Source: Azadirachta indica
Lineage: Eukaryota; Streptophyta; Magnoliopsida; Sapindales; Meliaceae
Length of the DNA stretch: 64,000 bases
Reading direction: 5' to 3'
Assembly (NCBI GenBank): GCA_022749755.1
Contig: CM040443.1
Location: forward strand, 1,031,191-1,095,190
Shown here: in pieces, positions 1-12,930 of the stretch
How positions within the stretch are numbered: position 1 is the stretch's first letter
How the letters are laid out: each line of letters starts with the position of its first letter
Translations under genes and position numbers: made by a program
Notes under the pieces: model-generated
Told to the model about the DNA's origin: nothing
Database searches by the model: none
What the model saw: only the letters and a program-made list of their open reading frames with translations

Positions 1-239
1 GCTTTTAGTTCCTAAAGCACGCACACTACACTCATATTACCTACGTAATCATCTTATCAAGTACAAACAATGTCTTCATATTGTGGAGGTACTATACCAA
101 CACACATGAAGATATGATCAAGAGGAAGAACAGAGAAAGCATATATTTGTGGATATATATAAGGGTAGCATAAGGGTTCCAAAATTAACAAAAATATCCA
201 AACAAATTTCTTTGTCAATCTAGAAATGCAAGTGTTTTA

Positions 240-1101
240 AATAGTGGGCATCAACTGATGATGCATAAATCCTAAAGTTATTGGGTTGAGTTTCCTCCTA
301 TTTGGAGATGACCCAAATTTTCTCTTCAATAGTAACTAAGACCAATTAATGCAAGGACATTTTAATCTTTTCTCAAATAGGGTTTAGTATTTTTTTTGCT
401 GCAACATCTATATATGTGAGTTAAGAAGAGAGAGGTGGGCACTATTCACTGTCTAGAGAGAGAGGCGGCACTGTTCATCGCCTAGAGAGAGAAAGTACTG
501 TTTATCATATAGGCGGTTACTGTTTATCGTCTAGAGAGAGGCAGAACAGTAAACTTGGGACAGTTTTGATCAAGTGGTTAATTGGAGATCGATTCGTGGT
601 CCGATTGAGTTGAAATTTTACCAGCAGCTTCCTAATTCAGAGGAGTAAATTCTGAACGGTGGAGATCAGATTTAGAGCTCCTTTTCTCCAGATTTCGTGG
701 TTGAAAGTTAGGCCACCACTATAGTGATGTTTTTCTTGAACTCTCTCTAATTTCTTTGTGAAACTTGATTGTTTGCCAAGATTGTGTGATTTTGAGAATA
801 TTGTGGATGTGTACCTCTAGTTCTAATTAGAGAGAAATTGTGTATTCCCATTATTTAATTATAGTGGAGTTTTTCGGGTGGTCTACGGTCTCGTGGTTTT
901 TACTCCTCACATTGGAGAGATTTTCCACGTTAAAATTGATTGTGTTATCGTTATTTTGTTGATGATGTGGTTGCTGTCCAAGAATTGATTTTGTGCCAAA
1001 GATTGTTGCTCTATTTGTTTGTTTCCTATTAGATTCACGTAAGAGAGGATAAGGTAATTATTATGCTTCCGTAAATTGGTTTATATTAATTTATCCCAAC
1101 A
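240..1101 (+). mobile_element. Ty1/copia-type LTR remnant (probable solo LTR)
   Basis: Non-coding block with the layout of a plant copia LTR. There is a TATA-like stretch at 408-416, then a leader of short repeats rich in CTAGAGAGAG, a late part containing GTCTACGGTCTCGTGG and TTTTACTCCTCACATTGGAG (wording typical of copia LTR R/U5), and a CCCAACA end near 1095-1101. No tRNA primer-binding site follows and no gag/pol frame is present, so it is a solo LTR or a fragment. I could not find a convincing 5-bp target duplication, so the left edge is uncertain. Bases 1-239 show nothing recognisable. Confidence 0.5.
436..548 (+). repeat. ~30-bp tandem repeat in the LTR leader
   Basis: About three and a half imperfect units of the form GGCACTGTTCATCGCCTAGAGAGAG occur just downstream of the TATA-like box of the copia-type LTR, in what would be its transcribed leader. 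Units differ by substitutions and one is shortened. Confidence 0.6.
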
Positions 1102-2369
1102 AAAGTTGCACAAAATAGCAATGCTGTTGTGTTTTCGAATGACATATGAACGATTTGAAGATGATTGTGAATACTATGCAGAATGAACGGAAAACGTATG
1201 CTAGCATGAAGCTGTTGGTGAATATGAATATTTTTTTTTTGTGGCTCAATGTGTAACCTAATTATGAGTCTTTTCATGAGCAAATAATGTGTTAATGTGG
1301 CCATGTATGCAATGAAGAAATTTAAAATGTAGGTGATGCATGCTCTCTAAATGTAATATTTAATACGTATCTAATATAAACAATCATTCTTATTTGTATA
1401 TAGATTACATTTCAAACCATTTCTAAGGCAACACACACACACATGCACACACATATTTATATATATAGAGGTAGGTAGATAGATAGATAGATAGATAGAT
1501 GACATTACCATAAATAAGGTAAACAATCCTGGAGTACAACATAACATTGCATTGGATGAAGTATATATAGCCATATAGATGTCTCTAAATTGTTTGGCAT
1601 CCAAACTTAAATATATTCATCCAGCTATAAGAAAAATTTCTAATATTCAATAGTTAAAACCAAAAAACCTATGCTAAAGATTTCCAGCACTAGAATCGAA
1701 CTTATACATTGCATCTAATTCTACCTCAGCAATCTACAAATACTGCCCTGTACCCGCTTCTTTAATAAATATGACTGTGGTTGTATATCATTAATCTAAA
1801 AATATGAAAAAATAGAGATAGCTGCTGAAATATTCACGGTGTGGCTTGTGTAGCCTAAGTCCGTTGGTTATATATAGATATGCGTTAATACATAATATTG
1901 TCTTATTAAGGCCTATAACCAGCTTTTAAGCTTAGAATTTACCTAAATTTGGCAAGCGAGGTAGCTGTGCTGGGGAGACTGTTTCATGAGCATGGGTTGC
2001 TGGATATTTGAGGTTGATTGGAGGATGCTTCACCTTGGAACATATGTTGCTGACAGCAGCCACATGTTTTCACAGTTATAATTTTAAAAAACTAGGGTTT
2101 ACTAATTTTATAAAATTAAGGAATTACGATTGTTTTTGTAATTAAACTTATTTATATTTTTAATACGTAGTAATAGTTTTAAACCTAAACTTTGAGAAAC
2201 CAAGTTGACAAAATCGTACGTACTATGCCTCACTATATCAAAGTTTAGGAGTGAAGAGAATAATATGCTATTTTAATATTCGGTCCTGCAGCTCGAGCTC
2301 GGTACATAAACATCCACGAATGTAAAGCCGAGGCTGGGCCTCACTTTCTAGGACTTCTTAATATAAATA
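1102..2369. other. Intergenic DNA, no gene seen
   Basis: AT-rich sequence with stops in all frames. The only open stretches are short and have no recognisable protein similarity. It contains the microsatellites listed separately. A slightly GC-richer patch at about 2280-2350 has no identifiable content. Confidence 0.6.
1432..1500. repeat. Compound CA and TAGA microsatellite
   Basis: A short (CA)n/(AC)n run is followed by a TA run and then by about six TAGA units ending near 1500. This is plain simple-sequence DNA, useful as a marker at most. Confidence 0.85.
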
Positions 2370-2860
2370 AAGGGAAAGGACATAAGTCTTTAATGTTAGT
2401 CTTTTATACTTATTACTACCCATAATTTTGAAAATATTTATTAAAATTCTAATTTATTAAATAATGATAATTATATTATTATAAAATAATAGTTATTTAA
2501 TAAAAATAATTATTAAATTTTTAAAATTTGACAAAATACATTTATTTAAAAGTGCTAAAAAAATTATAATATTATTTTATAACACACTAATAACATAACA
2601 TTTATTAATATTTTATATTTTATTATAAATAATATATTTTATATTTTAATTATATTATAGATTTTAGCTATGTATAAAGATGTTTTTATTTAAAATTATA
2701 ATATTATATTATAATATATTTTAATAATAAATTAATATTTATTTATGTTTTGTTTTATTTAATTCATAATACGTAATTAATGTTGAATTGTTAAAAATTC
2801 TATAAAACAAATAATTTATATTTATTTATAATAAATTGATAAATATTTAAGGAAAAATGA
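2370..2860. repeat. AT-rich repeat related to the 45.8-46.4 kb element
   Basis: Starts with GGGAAAGGACATAAGTCT and continues with long ATTATAATATTATTT-type sequence. By eye it shares order and wording with the inverted-repeat element at 45803-46446, for example ATATTTATTTATGTTTTRTTT followed by TTTAATT. Inverted termini are not clear in this copy, so it may be a truncated member of the same family. Much of the resemblance is low complexity. Confidence 0.3.
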
Positions 2861-3099
2861 TAATTACCTACTGTTAGATCTAGAACTATTACATTTCCTC
2901 CCTGTCAAAAATAAATATCCAAAACAGCCTGCCACCAATTTCTTTACAGTGAAAATCTACGTTTTAAAAGAAAAATAAACTTCTAAACAATAATGCCTCG
3001 TATAGGCAGACAAATTTCTAACTTGATATGATAAATCACTGGGCAAAAGAGGGGAGAGAGAGGAAAGAAAATCAAAATTTTTGACTTATACAATGGTAT

Positions 3100-3480
3100 A
3101 TTTATTTTCGAAAAAAAAGTGAGAGGAGGCTCAAAGTCGCCAAAGTATGGTGCCTACACTATAGTAGCAGCAAGTGACGGCACACTGTCGCCATCACTAA
3201 AAGTCGATCTATCCGATGGTGGTGGTGGTGCGCCAACACTAGCCATGACGTGATGGAGATATACGATGGCCGCCACTATTTTGATCACTTTTGGTGTTCT
3301 TTTATTGTTTTTTTTTTCAAAATAGATATATCATCACGTAAATCAAAAAACGTAAAATCTAATGTGTCAATAGCAACTTATTTTGAACTAGTCATAAGCT
3401 ATAGACGATGGAAGGTAGTTGTGGCAATTTCGGTCATCCAAAATTTGGTAAAATGTTTATAAATTTTAAATCAATTTGAA
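3100..3480. other. GC-richer unclassified block, no gene
   Basis: Contains GGTGGTGGTGGTG and clusters of CGCC/CGGC unlike the flanking AT-rich DNA. The composition and some wording (GGCCGCCAC followed by TTTTGATCACTTTTGG, then a long T run) recall the 44.2-44.6 kb foldback, suggesting a related transposon fragment. The short open frame at 3250-3462 has no protein similarity I can recognise. Confidence 0.3.
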
Positions 3481-3524
3481 TTATTGATTATTTAAATATT
3501 ATAAATTTAAGTTAATTTATGTAA

Positions 3525-3790
3525 AAATTTATTTTTATTAGGTTGATTGTATGTGCATTAGTTGTGGTTAGAGATATAATTAATGTGTGTATTATAGAAT
3601 TTATTTTTGTTAGATTGATTATATGTGCATTAATTGTGATTAGTGATATAATTAGTAAATATTTATAATTTAAATTAATTTAAATAGAATTTATTTTATT
3701 TAGGTTGATTATGTGTGCTTTGATTGTGATTAAAGATATAATTAATATGTATCTTAATTTTGATTTGAGATATAATTGATAATTATTTTT
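3525..3790. repeat. Imperfect tandem repeat, three units
   Basis: Three direct copies of a segment reading roughly GGTTGATTATATGTGCATTA followed by ATTGTGATTAGAGATATAATTA begin near 3541, 3612 and 3702, so the spacing is about 71 and 90 bp. The third unit carries extra AT-rich sequence. Nothing coding. Confidence 0.65.
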
Positions 3791-3799
3791 AAATATTTA

Positions 3800-5977
3800 T
3801 AAATTTAAATTAATTTAAATAGAATTTATTCTTAATAATTATTTTTTATTTTTAATTGATATAATATAAATGTTTAAAGGTAACTGGATTTTGTCTCATT
3901 ATGCCTTCTACTTAGAAAATTCTATCATATGGGGATAAAGAATTCTAATATCACTAACTTATTTATTTTGACCTTTAGATTTGAAAGAAAAATCTAAACT
4001 ATTCATTTTATATAATAATAATTAAGTTGATAATAAAGTAACATGTAAAATTTACTTGTTAGTCAGGTTAAAAGTTATTTTTTTCTTAATTTTGTATTTG
4101 TTATTATATTAAAGTTGTTTTGTTATATTTTGTTTTTAAAAAATATATTTGAAATTCAAATTCATATATTATAATTAAAATTCAATGTTAAACAATGTGT
4201 TATGTATATTAAGAATAATCTATTTAAACAATATTAATTTAAATATTATCAAAATGCATATTCTTTCTTTTTTTTCTTAAAAATTATTGTTAATAAAAAA
4301 ATTATTAGAGCACAAAAATCAGTATTAGAAAGTAAAACACATCTCATCTATTACTTATGATGATTGTATTTACTATTTATATAAATTAATGAGAAACATG
4401 TGTTAATTTTAAGATTTAAACCTTTATTGTAATAGTTGAAAATGAATAGTATGATAAAATAACCATATAGTATTACATTAGTAAAAGAAGAAATGAGAAT
4501 ATTTTAAAACCGATAATTAATTGAGTGAAAAAAGGCATATACGTAATTATACAAATATAAATAGATAACTAAGAAAAAATATAAACTATATTAATCTAAT
4601 TTTTTGAAATCGACTTTAATTGTAATGAACACAAAATTTATGAAATCTTACTCACATATAATATAAATTTAATATAGCATAATAAGAATGTTATTAATAA
4701 ATTATTGACATTTATCATATGTAAGATGATACTTCATATAATGTCATGCAATCAGAAAAAAAAAAGGAGAAAAATTGATTAGTACAAAAAGTAAAATCAA
4801 ATTATTAAAATAATTTAAATAATTTAGAAACATCAATAATCATCTTGTTTTTTCCATGTAATAAAACATGTCCATATGTTTAAAAAAAATAATATATTTA
4901 TGTTTTACATATATTGTATATATATTAATAATAATAATTCGAAACTATGTTAAATTTTGTAATCATTTTATAATTTTACAAGTATTGTGCTTTTTGATAG
5001 ATCCTTTTCATCATAATTCAATTTTCTATGTCAAGATTATAAGTAGAATGTTGTTGATTACAATTGTTATGTTATATTTGTATTGTTTTTGTTCCATATA
5101 CTTCTGTAATAATATTATTGACATGAATATTAAATAAAGGATTGAATTCCAAAATCATGATTAATTTATTAAGAAATTTATGCCTATTTATGATAATTTA
5201 TAAAATAAAAAATTTATTTTTGCAGTATGAAATACAATTAATTAAAATTTGAAACATTAAAATATAAAAATTTTATTGAATAAAAGATAACTAAATAATA
5301 ATATAGGCAACTGATATTTAATAGAGAAAATTTAATTTAAATAAATAAAAATAAACTCCTATAAAAACAAAAAAAATTAAGAATTAAATAATATATACTA
5401 AATTTACAAAATTAAAAACTACCTAAACTAACAAAATTCTAAAATTATTTTATATCATTACTTTCTATGTTTGTATTTGCATAAAAGTAGAAATATTTGT
5501 ATAAAATTAGAAATTGTTACAATAAGAGATTTATAATTTGAATAAAATTAGAATTATTTTCAAAAGTTTTAGAATTTGAATTGAGTTAGAATTTTCCGTA
5601 GGAGTTTTAAAATTTGAATAAAATTAGAATTAATTATGAAAGAGATTTAAATACACATAATAAAAATATTTTTTGTTCACTTAATTAGAAGTAAGAAATT
5701 TAGATAAATACAAAATAAAAATATATATTTTTTTACTTATCACTTACTTTTCTTAACAGATAAAATTTTATTTAACTGATAAACTATAATATTTTAATTA
5801 ATTAAATTAATTATCATGATCCTTAGATTTAATCCAACGGTGTTTGAGTGATTTCTTTTACCGATACCCTAATTTACCTTCTAAATAATGCAATTTCTCT
5901 TTAAAAACGTGTGCTTGAAAACCTGACTCTGAGTCTCTCTGTCGCGGTCCCTAATTTTCGCTTGATACTCTCGTATC
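3800..5977. other. AT-rich intergenic DNA upstream of the PURA pseudogene
   Basis: Very AT-rich with many homopolymer and TTTAAAT runs. No gene is supported. The open stretch at 4868-5137 encodes a hydrophobic Ile/Tyr/Phe-rich peptide expected from AT-rich DNA. The last 150 bases before the pseudogene start (5830-5977) are less AT-rich and would hold its promoter and 5' leader. I see no clear TATA box. Confidence 0.55.
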
Positions 5978-6261
5978 ATGAATCTGTCGTCGTTGAAGCT
6001 CAGCCATGCCAGCCCTCTCACGAACGGTAAGTGTTTCCAGCACAGGCCTAGTCTTCTTCATCACCGCAACAGAGATGTCATATCATTTGAGCCACGGGCT
6101 GCACCGACTTTGTTAGCCGTCACCAGCGACTCACCTAGTCGAATCGAATCACTGAGTCAAGTTTCCGGTGTTTTGGGTTGCCAGTGGGGGGATGAGGGCA
6201 AAGGAAAACTTGTTGACATCTTGGCGGCGCACTTCGACATCGTTGCTCGCTGCCAAGTACC

Positions 6262-6268
<7 letters not shown>

Positions 6269-6310
<42 letters not shown>
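6269..6310. repeat. (CT)14(AT)7 microsatellite in PURA intron 1
   Basis: A pure CT run at 6269-6296 passes into a TA run to about 6310, a dozen bases after the intron 1 donor (GT at 6257-6258). The pyrimidine tract accounts for the Ser/Leu-rich open reading that appears to extend exon 1. Confidence 0.95.
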
Positions 6311-6590
6311 GATATGATATAATTCCTTCTTACAGAAATCTTTTAAATAATTTTGTCGTGTTGCTGCTTTTCTGAACGGGTTTGAGAGTCGTTTGTTGGA
6401 TAGCATCGAAGTTTTGTTGAATTTGTGGGATTATTAATTTTTGGGAATTTGTTTTTGATCGTTCGTTGTAGTTATGACCCAACTGTTAATTTTTGTTGAA
6501 TATTGTTCTATTATTAATTTTTTGGAGTTTGATTTTGATTTTTTTTTTTTAAAATTTAAACCTAAATCTAGATTGTAATTCGTTAGCTAG

Positions 6591-6845
<255 letters not shown>

Positions 6846-7820
6846 TAGGTATTTGATTTCCATCAAAGAGTAGATGGACTTAGAGAAGCTGAGCTTGATA
6901 AGTCATTTATTGGCACAACCGGAAAAGGAATAGGACCTTGTTACTCAAGCAAGGCTACCGTAATGGTATTAGAGTAAGTGACCTGAGGCACATGGATACC
7001 TTCCCTCACAAGCTTGATCTTCTATTATCAGATGCAGCCGCAAGATTCACAGGTTTTAAATATACCCCCGACATGCTCAGGGGAGAAGTTGAAAGATAAA
7101 AGAGATTTGCCGAGAGGTTGGAACCTTTCATTGCTGATACAGTACATTTCATGAATGAATCCATTGAACAGAAGCGGAAGATTCTGGTTGAAGGTGCTCA
7201 GGCAACGATGCTGGATATCGACTTTGGTACTTATCCCCTCGTAACTTCCTCCAGCCCATCAGCTGGTGGGATTTGCACCGGTCTCGGTATTTCTCCCAGG
7301 GTTGTTGGCGATCTAATAGGCGTGGTTGGTGGATACTTTGTTTATCTATTCCTTTTTCTTTCTGTTTGTCTTGTGTTCGGTGTTGTTACCCTTTATGAGA
7401 ACAGGCTTGTAAGGATTCTCATAGTCTATCTGGGGCGGTAACCGTTGATTATTCAGTATCTCTGTTGTACTTTCTGCTTGGGAAATTGACTTGCACTTCT
7501 TCATGCAGGTAAAAGCATACACTACCAGAGTTGGTTGTGGTCCTTTCCCGACTGAAATTTTCGGTCAAGGTGACAACAGCCTTGGATCCATAGGACAGGA
7601 GTTTGGCACAACTACCGGTCGTGCTCGCCGTTGTGGTTGGCTTGATATGGTTGCACTAAAGTACTGCTGTCAGATTAATGGCTTTTCTTCTTTGAATCTC
7701 ACCAAACTGGATGTTTTATCCAACCATCCAGAAATTCAGCTTGGTGTTGCGTATAAACAAATTGACGGTACACCACTCAAATCTTTCCCTGCAGATCTTC
7801 ATCTTCTCGAGCAATCGAAG

Positions 7821-8196
7821 GCAAGTTTGACCTTTCTCAACTGTGAGATATTTAATTTGTTCAGTGGTTGTTTTGAGTATATATGGAATTGCGTATCCTG
7901 ACTGACAGTTGACACTGATTTAGCACTGTCATATAGGCCCCATGAAAGATTGAATGAAGACAACTGAAAGCTTTAGTTGTGTTTAGGAAAGGATAAAGAC
8001 ATCTCCTAGTCGAAATATTTGACTTTGGTATTACATAATATTTTGAAATCCTAACTATTGATTCCTTATGGCCTATATGACAACCATGTTACAAATGCAA
8101 TGACAATGAAATTGTAGGAATTATATTTTGATTTCATGTATAAGTACTCGTTTTTTCTCATGCTAATTAACTCTTTTTCGCTTTGATTGTGTTTAG
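7821..8196 (+). other. GC-AG intron 3 of the PURA pseudogene
   Basis: The donor reads AAG|GCAAGT and the acceptor is TGTTTAG|GTT. Joining 7820 to 8197 keeps the family reading frame across the junction, and no GT donor nearby does so. GC donors with otherwise strong consensus are a known minor class of U2-type introns. Confidence 0.75.
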
Positions 8197-8367
8197 GTTG
8201 AATATGAAGTTTTACCTGGATGGCAGTCTGATATTTCTTCCATCAGAAACTATTCAGACCTTCCAAAGGCTGCACGTCAGTTTGTGGAGAGAATAGAAGA
8301 ACTTGTTGGGGTACCTATTAATTACATTGGCGTTGGACCCGGTCGTGATGCTATCATCATCAGATAA

Positions 8368-9430
8368 GACCCACAATTAACCTCCAATATTTTAAAGTTC
8401 TCCGGTATGCTTTTGGGGGAAAATTAAAGCTTGAATTAGTTAACATCAACTTGATGCAACAATAATTTCATAGCTAGCTTTGAGGTGACCCTGCGTTGGA
8501 GTATGATTTTGATTATTTCCTAAATGAAGTTTTGTGGAGCTGCTACCAGAAATCAGCAGACCGGCATGATTTGTAGTGTTTTGCGAACAGAGAATCAAGT
8601 TACATGCTGATAATTGATCCATGGTCTTAAGTGTGTTTGTTTAATAGCTTATTGGCTTATTACGTTTTTCGCTTCTGAACAATATTCTATCTTATAATTA
8701 AATAAACGGATTAATTAAAGAACCAAATCTCAAATCCCATTTTACTTTTAGAATATTTACTCACAATGCAAGATTTTAGAAGTTCAAGAGAGCTCGGACC
8801 AAGAAAGACCGAGAAACATGAGATTGATCTTATATTTTGTGTGATTGACTTGATCTTAACACTGATAGGTTTGATCTTTTCTTGAATTATATCATCTTAC
8901 CAATTATAAGATTAGGAAAGAACTGTCTAGCTTGTAAATCAAGAAAAGAAGCAGGTCAATCTCCTTTGCTCTAGCATAATCCAAACCCCACAAATGGCAT
9001 AGTTTAATTAACCAGCAAGAAATGTGTATTTACATATATAATTTCTTTTTTAAATACAAAAATTAAATCATATTCTAAAATATTAATAAATTACACTTTA
9101 TTATAAAATATCTAACAATAACTTTTTTTTCAAAAATGAATTTATCAATAAAAAAGCAGAACTACATTTGCTAACGAATTGAATCGCAATAACTCTAAAC
9201 ATATACTTATTGTGACAGACTCTCCATAATTTAAACAATTATTTTAAAATAAAGACACAAGTTGAAACTAGCCATGTTACTCTATTTGAAATGAAAAGCA
9301 TCAAATTTGGTTTAAACAGTGATTTGCAAATAACAACACAAGTTGAAATTAGCCACACATTACGAGTAACCTTCAGATCATAGAATGAAAAGCATCAAAT
9401 ACAGCTAGCTATTTGTGAGAATGAGAGGTT
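8368..9430. other. 3' flank of the PURA pseudogene, no gene
   Basis: AT-rich sequence with no supported reading frame. It would include the 3' untranslated region of the pseudogene just after 8367. Two short near-repeats around AAGTTGAAACTAGCCA occur at about 9250 and 9340. Confidence 0.5.
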
Positions 9431-10660
9431 TCTACATAAGAAAAGCATTCTTAAACCCAACAGTAGATACCAGAATTCTTTTCCCGGCACAACTAAAACC
9501 AAAGAAAAAAAGGGAAATCCAATAGTAATGTTCTTTTATCAACTGGGTGGTTTTATGAACTTGTCGAGCTTTGAGGGCATTGTGGAGCCTCGCTACTGAT
9601 TGGCGGGTGGATAGAAGGGGCTTCGTATTGAATAGCGGGTGGATAGGAGGAGCTTTGCAGTGCACACATGGTGCACCGATAGGCTGGGTGGTTAAACACC
9701 GATGTCACATGAACTCCCTATAAGTCCATGTGGCAACGAGTGTCTAAGGGGAATGCTAGCCCCATAAGCCAACAACCTCCCTCCCAATAACACCTAGTTG
9801 GAGCTTTCAACTCAAGTCCCAACCGTTGAGTCAAAAGATATAGCTATTAGTTAAGGCGAACTGTATTTTCTTTAAATCTAAGTTGATTCCTGCAAGGCAT
9901 CTCTTACACTTCACAACGGCAATGCAAAATCTTACTATTGTGCAGCAAGTAGATAGAAGCGAATTCGCAATACACACATGATATATTGACATACTGACAG
10001 ATTTAGCGGTGAAACATCGATATCACGTTGAGCAAACATCGATATCATGTGCCATGGAGTCCATATGGCCATAAGCCAACATTTTAGACCACAAAACTGA
10101 GATCAAGTTGAGATTGCAAGACAAATAATGCTTTACAAGTGCGAACAGTGGTTTGCCTCCTAACCGATCCTGACCCTGGAATACAAACACAAAAGACAAT
10201 AGCCCAATTAATTCACTTGTAGAATATTTAAGAAACAGGGGTAGTCGAATTAAAACAAGTAAATTAGCTTTAGCCATCATCTATACACTTTGAGATCAGA
10301 AAATTCAATAGTGGCAAATGGGAGTTTGTAATTTACTCGCAATTTAGAAGCATTTCTTTACTAAGAAGATCAGACGTTTTAATAAACCATAGAAAACTAT
10401 TGACACTATCAATGTAGGAATTTTAAGAGGTGAATCCTTTGTCTATCTTAATTATATGTTTGGAATTTTGTCTCTTATTTGTTTATCGATACTATCCGAG
10501 ATTTAAGAATAAAAATAAATATGACATTAATAGATACATGCACGCAAAAAGATATGACGAGTGCCTTTGTTTGTGGGCACACAATCTCCAACGTAGTCAA
10601 AATGATTTAGGGGATCATAACATCCAAGTCCCCGAAGTTTACCAAAATAATAAAGCATAA
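9431..10660. other. Unclassified non-coding repeat-like block
   Basis: Mixed composition, GC-richer between 9540 and 9860 (GGCGGGTGGATAG appears in two forms 35 bp apart). Words such as ACATCGATATCA recur near 10015-10050, suggesting decayed transposon sequence, but there is no protein domain and no clear terminus. A 60-bp stretch near 10560-10620 (GTTTGTGGGCACACAATCTC) is matched by 27510-27570, so part of it is dispersed. Confidence 0.35.
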
Positions 10661-12930
10661 CAAAGTTTATAAATACTGTAAATACTTGCAATAGTAATGC
10701 CAATATTTGTTAAAAACCTATTCATGTCAAAATTTCACTAAGCGATAATCTCACATACGTGGCAAAATTTAGTCAATAATTACAATTTATTTATGTGAAC
10801 AACACATAACAAGTGCATCAGTTCATCAAAAACTCCAAATAGCCTTAATAATGCATTAAACAAACTTTCTTCGTCTGATAGATATAAAAATTTATTTAAG
10901 AAAAGTTATATGAAAAAGTTAATTTGTTGCAAATAAGTTTGTAGTAGTTGATTAATACAACTATTTATTTTTAATAATATTGTTTTTTAAATTGCAAAGT
11001 AAGAATATAACAATAGAACGCATAAACAATTAAAGGCATATTAAGTGGGAAAGATATAATTGTTAAGTAGGAGTGATATAACTAAAATATGGCAATCATA
11101 TAATTAAATATATAAAGGCATAAATGATCTTTTCTAAGAAAATTAACCAAAGTCATCACTAAAAATGACAAGAAGAATTCATTGTTTATAATTACAATAT
11201 TTACTAAACTTCAAAGAGATATATATATGTTGATATTTATCCATTTCAAATTAAAATATTGTTGTTCGCAAGCTTGCACCAAGGTTTGACATGGGTCTAG
11301 GTGATCTTAACGTGGTCAACTGGTCCGCACCATGTTCTCATGTTTACTCGATAGGAAATACAGTCCGAAGCTAGTCCGAGGGTCACTTGGCCAAGTATCC
11401 TCAGGAATAGTGACATATGCACTCTCTATTCCACCAATACAATTTCGTTCAAGTCCTTTGCCTCCCGACAAATTCCAAATTCCAAACCAAAATATTGCAA
11501 GCTTATCTACAAACTTTCTGTAAGATAAAACAAAGCTCATATAGGAGTTGCCACTCTAGCTAACCCTCTTTGATTCTTAAGTCAGCGTCAAATCAAAGAG
11601 AATGGGATGAGAGCTCAAGTAGCTCCTCTAAACACAAGAAAATGAGGTGGATGTTAAGGTGGAGAAGAAATTTTAAGAAACGATCAGCATAAAACAAAGG
11701 GTCAACAGAGTAAGCATAAAAGGGAATGAACAGCAATCTCTACAATATATTTCTGTACGTTAATGGTGATTTTCAAGAGTGTGCATGTGGTCATAAAGGA
11801 AGAGAGACTTTTTGGGAAGATAAGCTCTCTTGTCCTAGGAATGCAATTCATAAGAAAACTCTCTTCAAAACATAGAAAAATATGCTTATATATAGAAAGG
11901 AAAGCTTGAACTTTATTGTCTAAGATACGTTTCCTTAGCCTTTGTCTTCGCCTTTCCACATGTCTTTCTCTCATTTGTTCTTGGTGGTGCTATATGAGCA
12001 TGACACATGGAAGACTAAGATTTGTGGATCTTGCCACATGTGCTTCTCTTACAGGCTGTGGTGATTACATTGTCCTTCATTGACAGGTGTCGCAGTCTCA
12101 TTTGCCTTGGCTGGCATGCAATCCCCATGTAGTTTTACTAAAGCCTACTAGGATCATATTGAAGGTAGATTATGTCTACTGCTTGTTCTTTGTCAACTCA
12201 AAGGCTGTCTACCTTTTATTTGGCAGTTCACCTTTATATCTCTTAGGTGTGAAGCTTGGAATGACAATTACTAAGGTTAAGTTGGGGGTAATCCCAAGTA
12301 TGCCCAAGTATCAGATCGCTCTTTTGACCTTACTCACGTAGACTAGGGTCATGGCCTCACGAGGTGGCATTCCATAGTATTTCTTTAGCCCGAAGACCAA
12401 CTCTAGGTCACTGGGCTATTATAAGCATGTTTGAATATTTCCAAATGTATTGAAGTTATAGGGTTGCTTTTCTTCCCTCTTATATGCTACAGTATATGAC
12501 TGTGTTTATCATACATGCCATGATATATAGTCATGTTTCTCGTGTGTGCCACAATATATGACTATGCCTTTTGCACATGCTAATATGGCCACGCGAGATG
12601 GTGCTCACTATCAATAATTACTTGGGCAACATATAGTGGGGAGCTTATCTTAAGGTGGATCTTATTTTGGCTTGTTCTGTATTGAGGTGGTCACAAGGTG
12701 GGTCATCGCCTAGGACATTGACTGGGATTCTCTTGGACTCACATTCCGTTACATGTCTAATCATAGTTTTCCCATGACAAATAGTTTTGCTAAACTTCAA
12801 AGGCATATACATAATATCCATCAATTTTTCCTCAACATTTTAGCTGCATTTGTCAAATGCTTTTTTCTTTTTCTCCAATTAAATTCTCAAAAGGAGGCCG
12901 ATTTAATGAAAATGCTTTATTTAAACACAT
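10661..12930 (+). repeat. Local duplication, copy A (interrupted)
   Basis: Segments 10661-11259 and 12780-12930 align in order with 13643-13970 plus 15156-15500. Shared landmarks are CAAAGTTTAT, AGATATAAAAATTTATTTA, AAAGGCATAAATGATCT, TTACAATATTTACTAAACTT and TTAGCTGCATTTG. The copies are direct repeats about 3 kb apart. Copy A is split by a 1520-bp insertion at 11260-12779 and has no MULE where copy B does. Confidence 0.75.
11260..12779. mobile_element. Probable solo LTR inserted in duplication copy A
   Basis: The segment begins TGTTG and ends CATGACA, the TG...CA form of an LTR. It is flanked by AATAT (11255-11259) and AATAG (12780-12784), a near-perfect 5-bp target duplication. Copy B of the local duplication runs straight through the equivalent point near 15325-15345 without it, which defines both edges independently. 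No protein domain is visible inside. The length suits a gypsy-type LTR, but I cannot assign the family. Confidence 0.6.

Noticed and set aside
228..1106. Target duplication for the first LTR remnant
   Set aside because: Bases before the possible TG start (GCAAG) and after the CCCAACA end (AAAGT) do not match, so neither the edges nor solo-LTR status can be proven.
4868..5137. 89-codon hydrophobic open frame
   Set aside because: Ile/Tyr/Phe composition is what AT-rich DNA yields by chance. No domain and no splice or promoter context.
6149..6406. Minus-strand frame with a long Glu-Arg repeat opposite PURA exon 1
   Set aside because: The Glu-Arg run is the CT microsatellite read backwards. The real signal is on the plus strand.
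11332..11540. Open frames on both strands inside the probable solo LTR
   Set aside because: They lie within a non-coding inserted segment, overlap on opposite strands and match no family.
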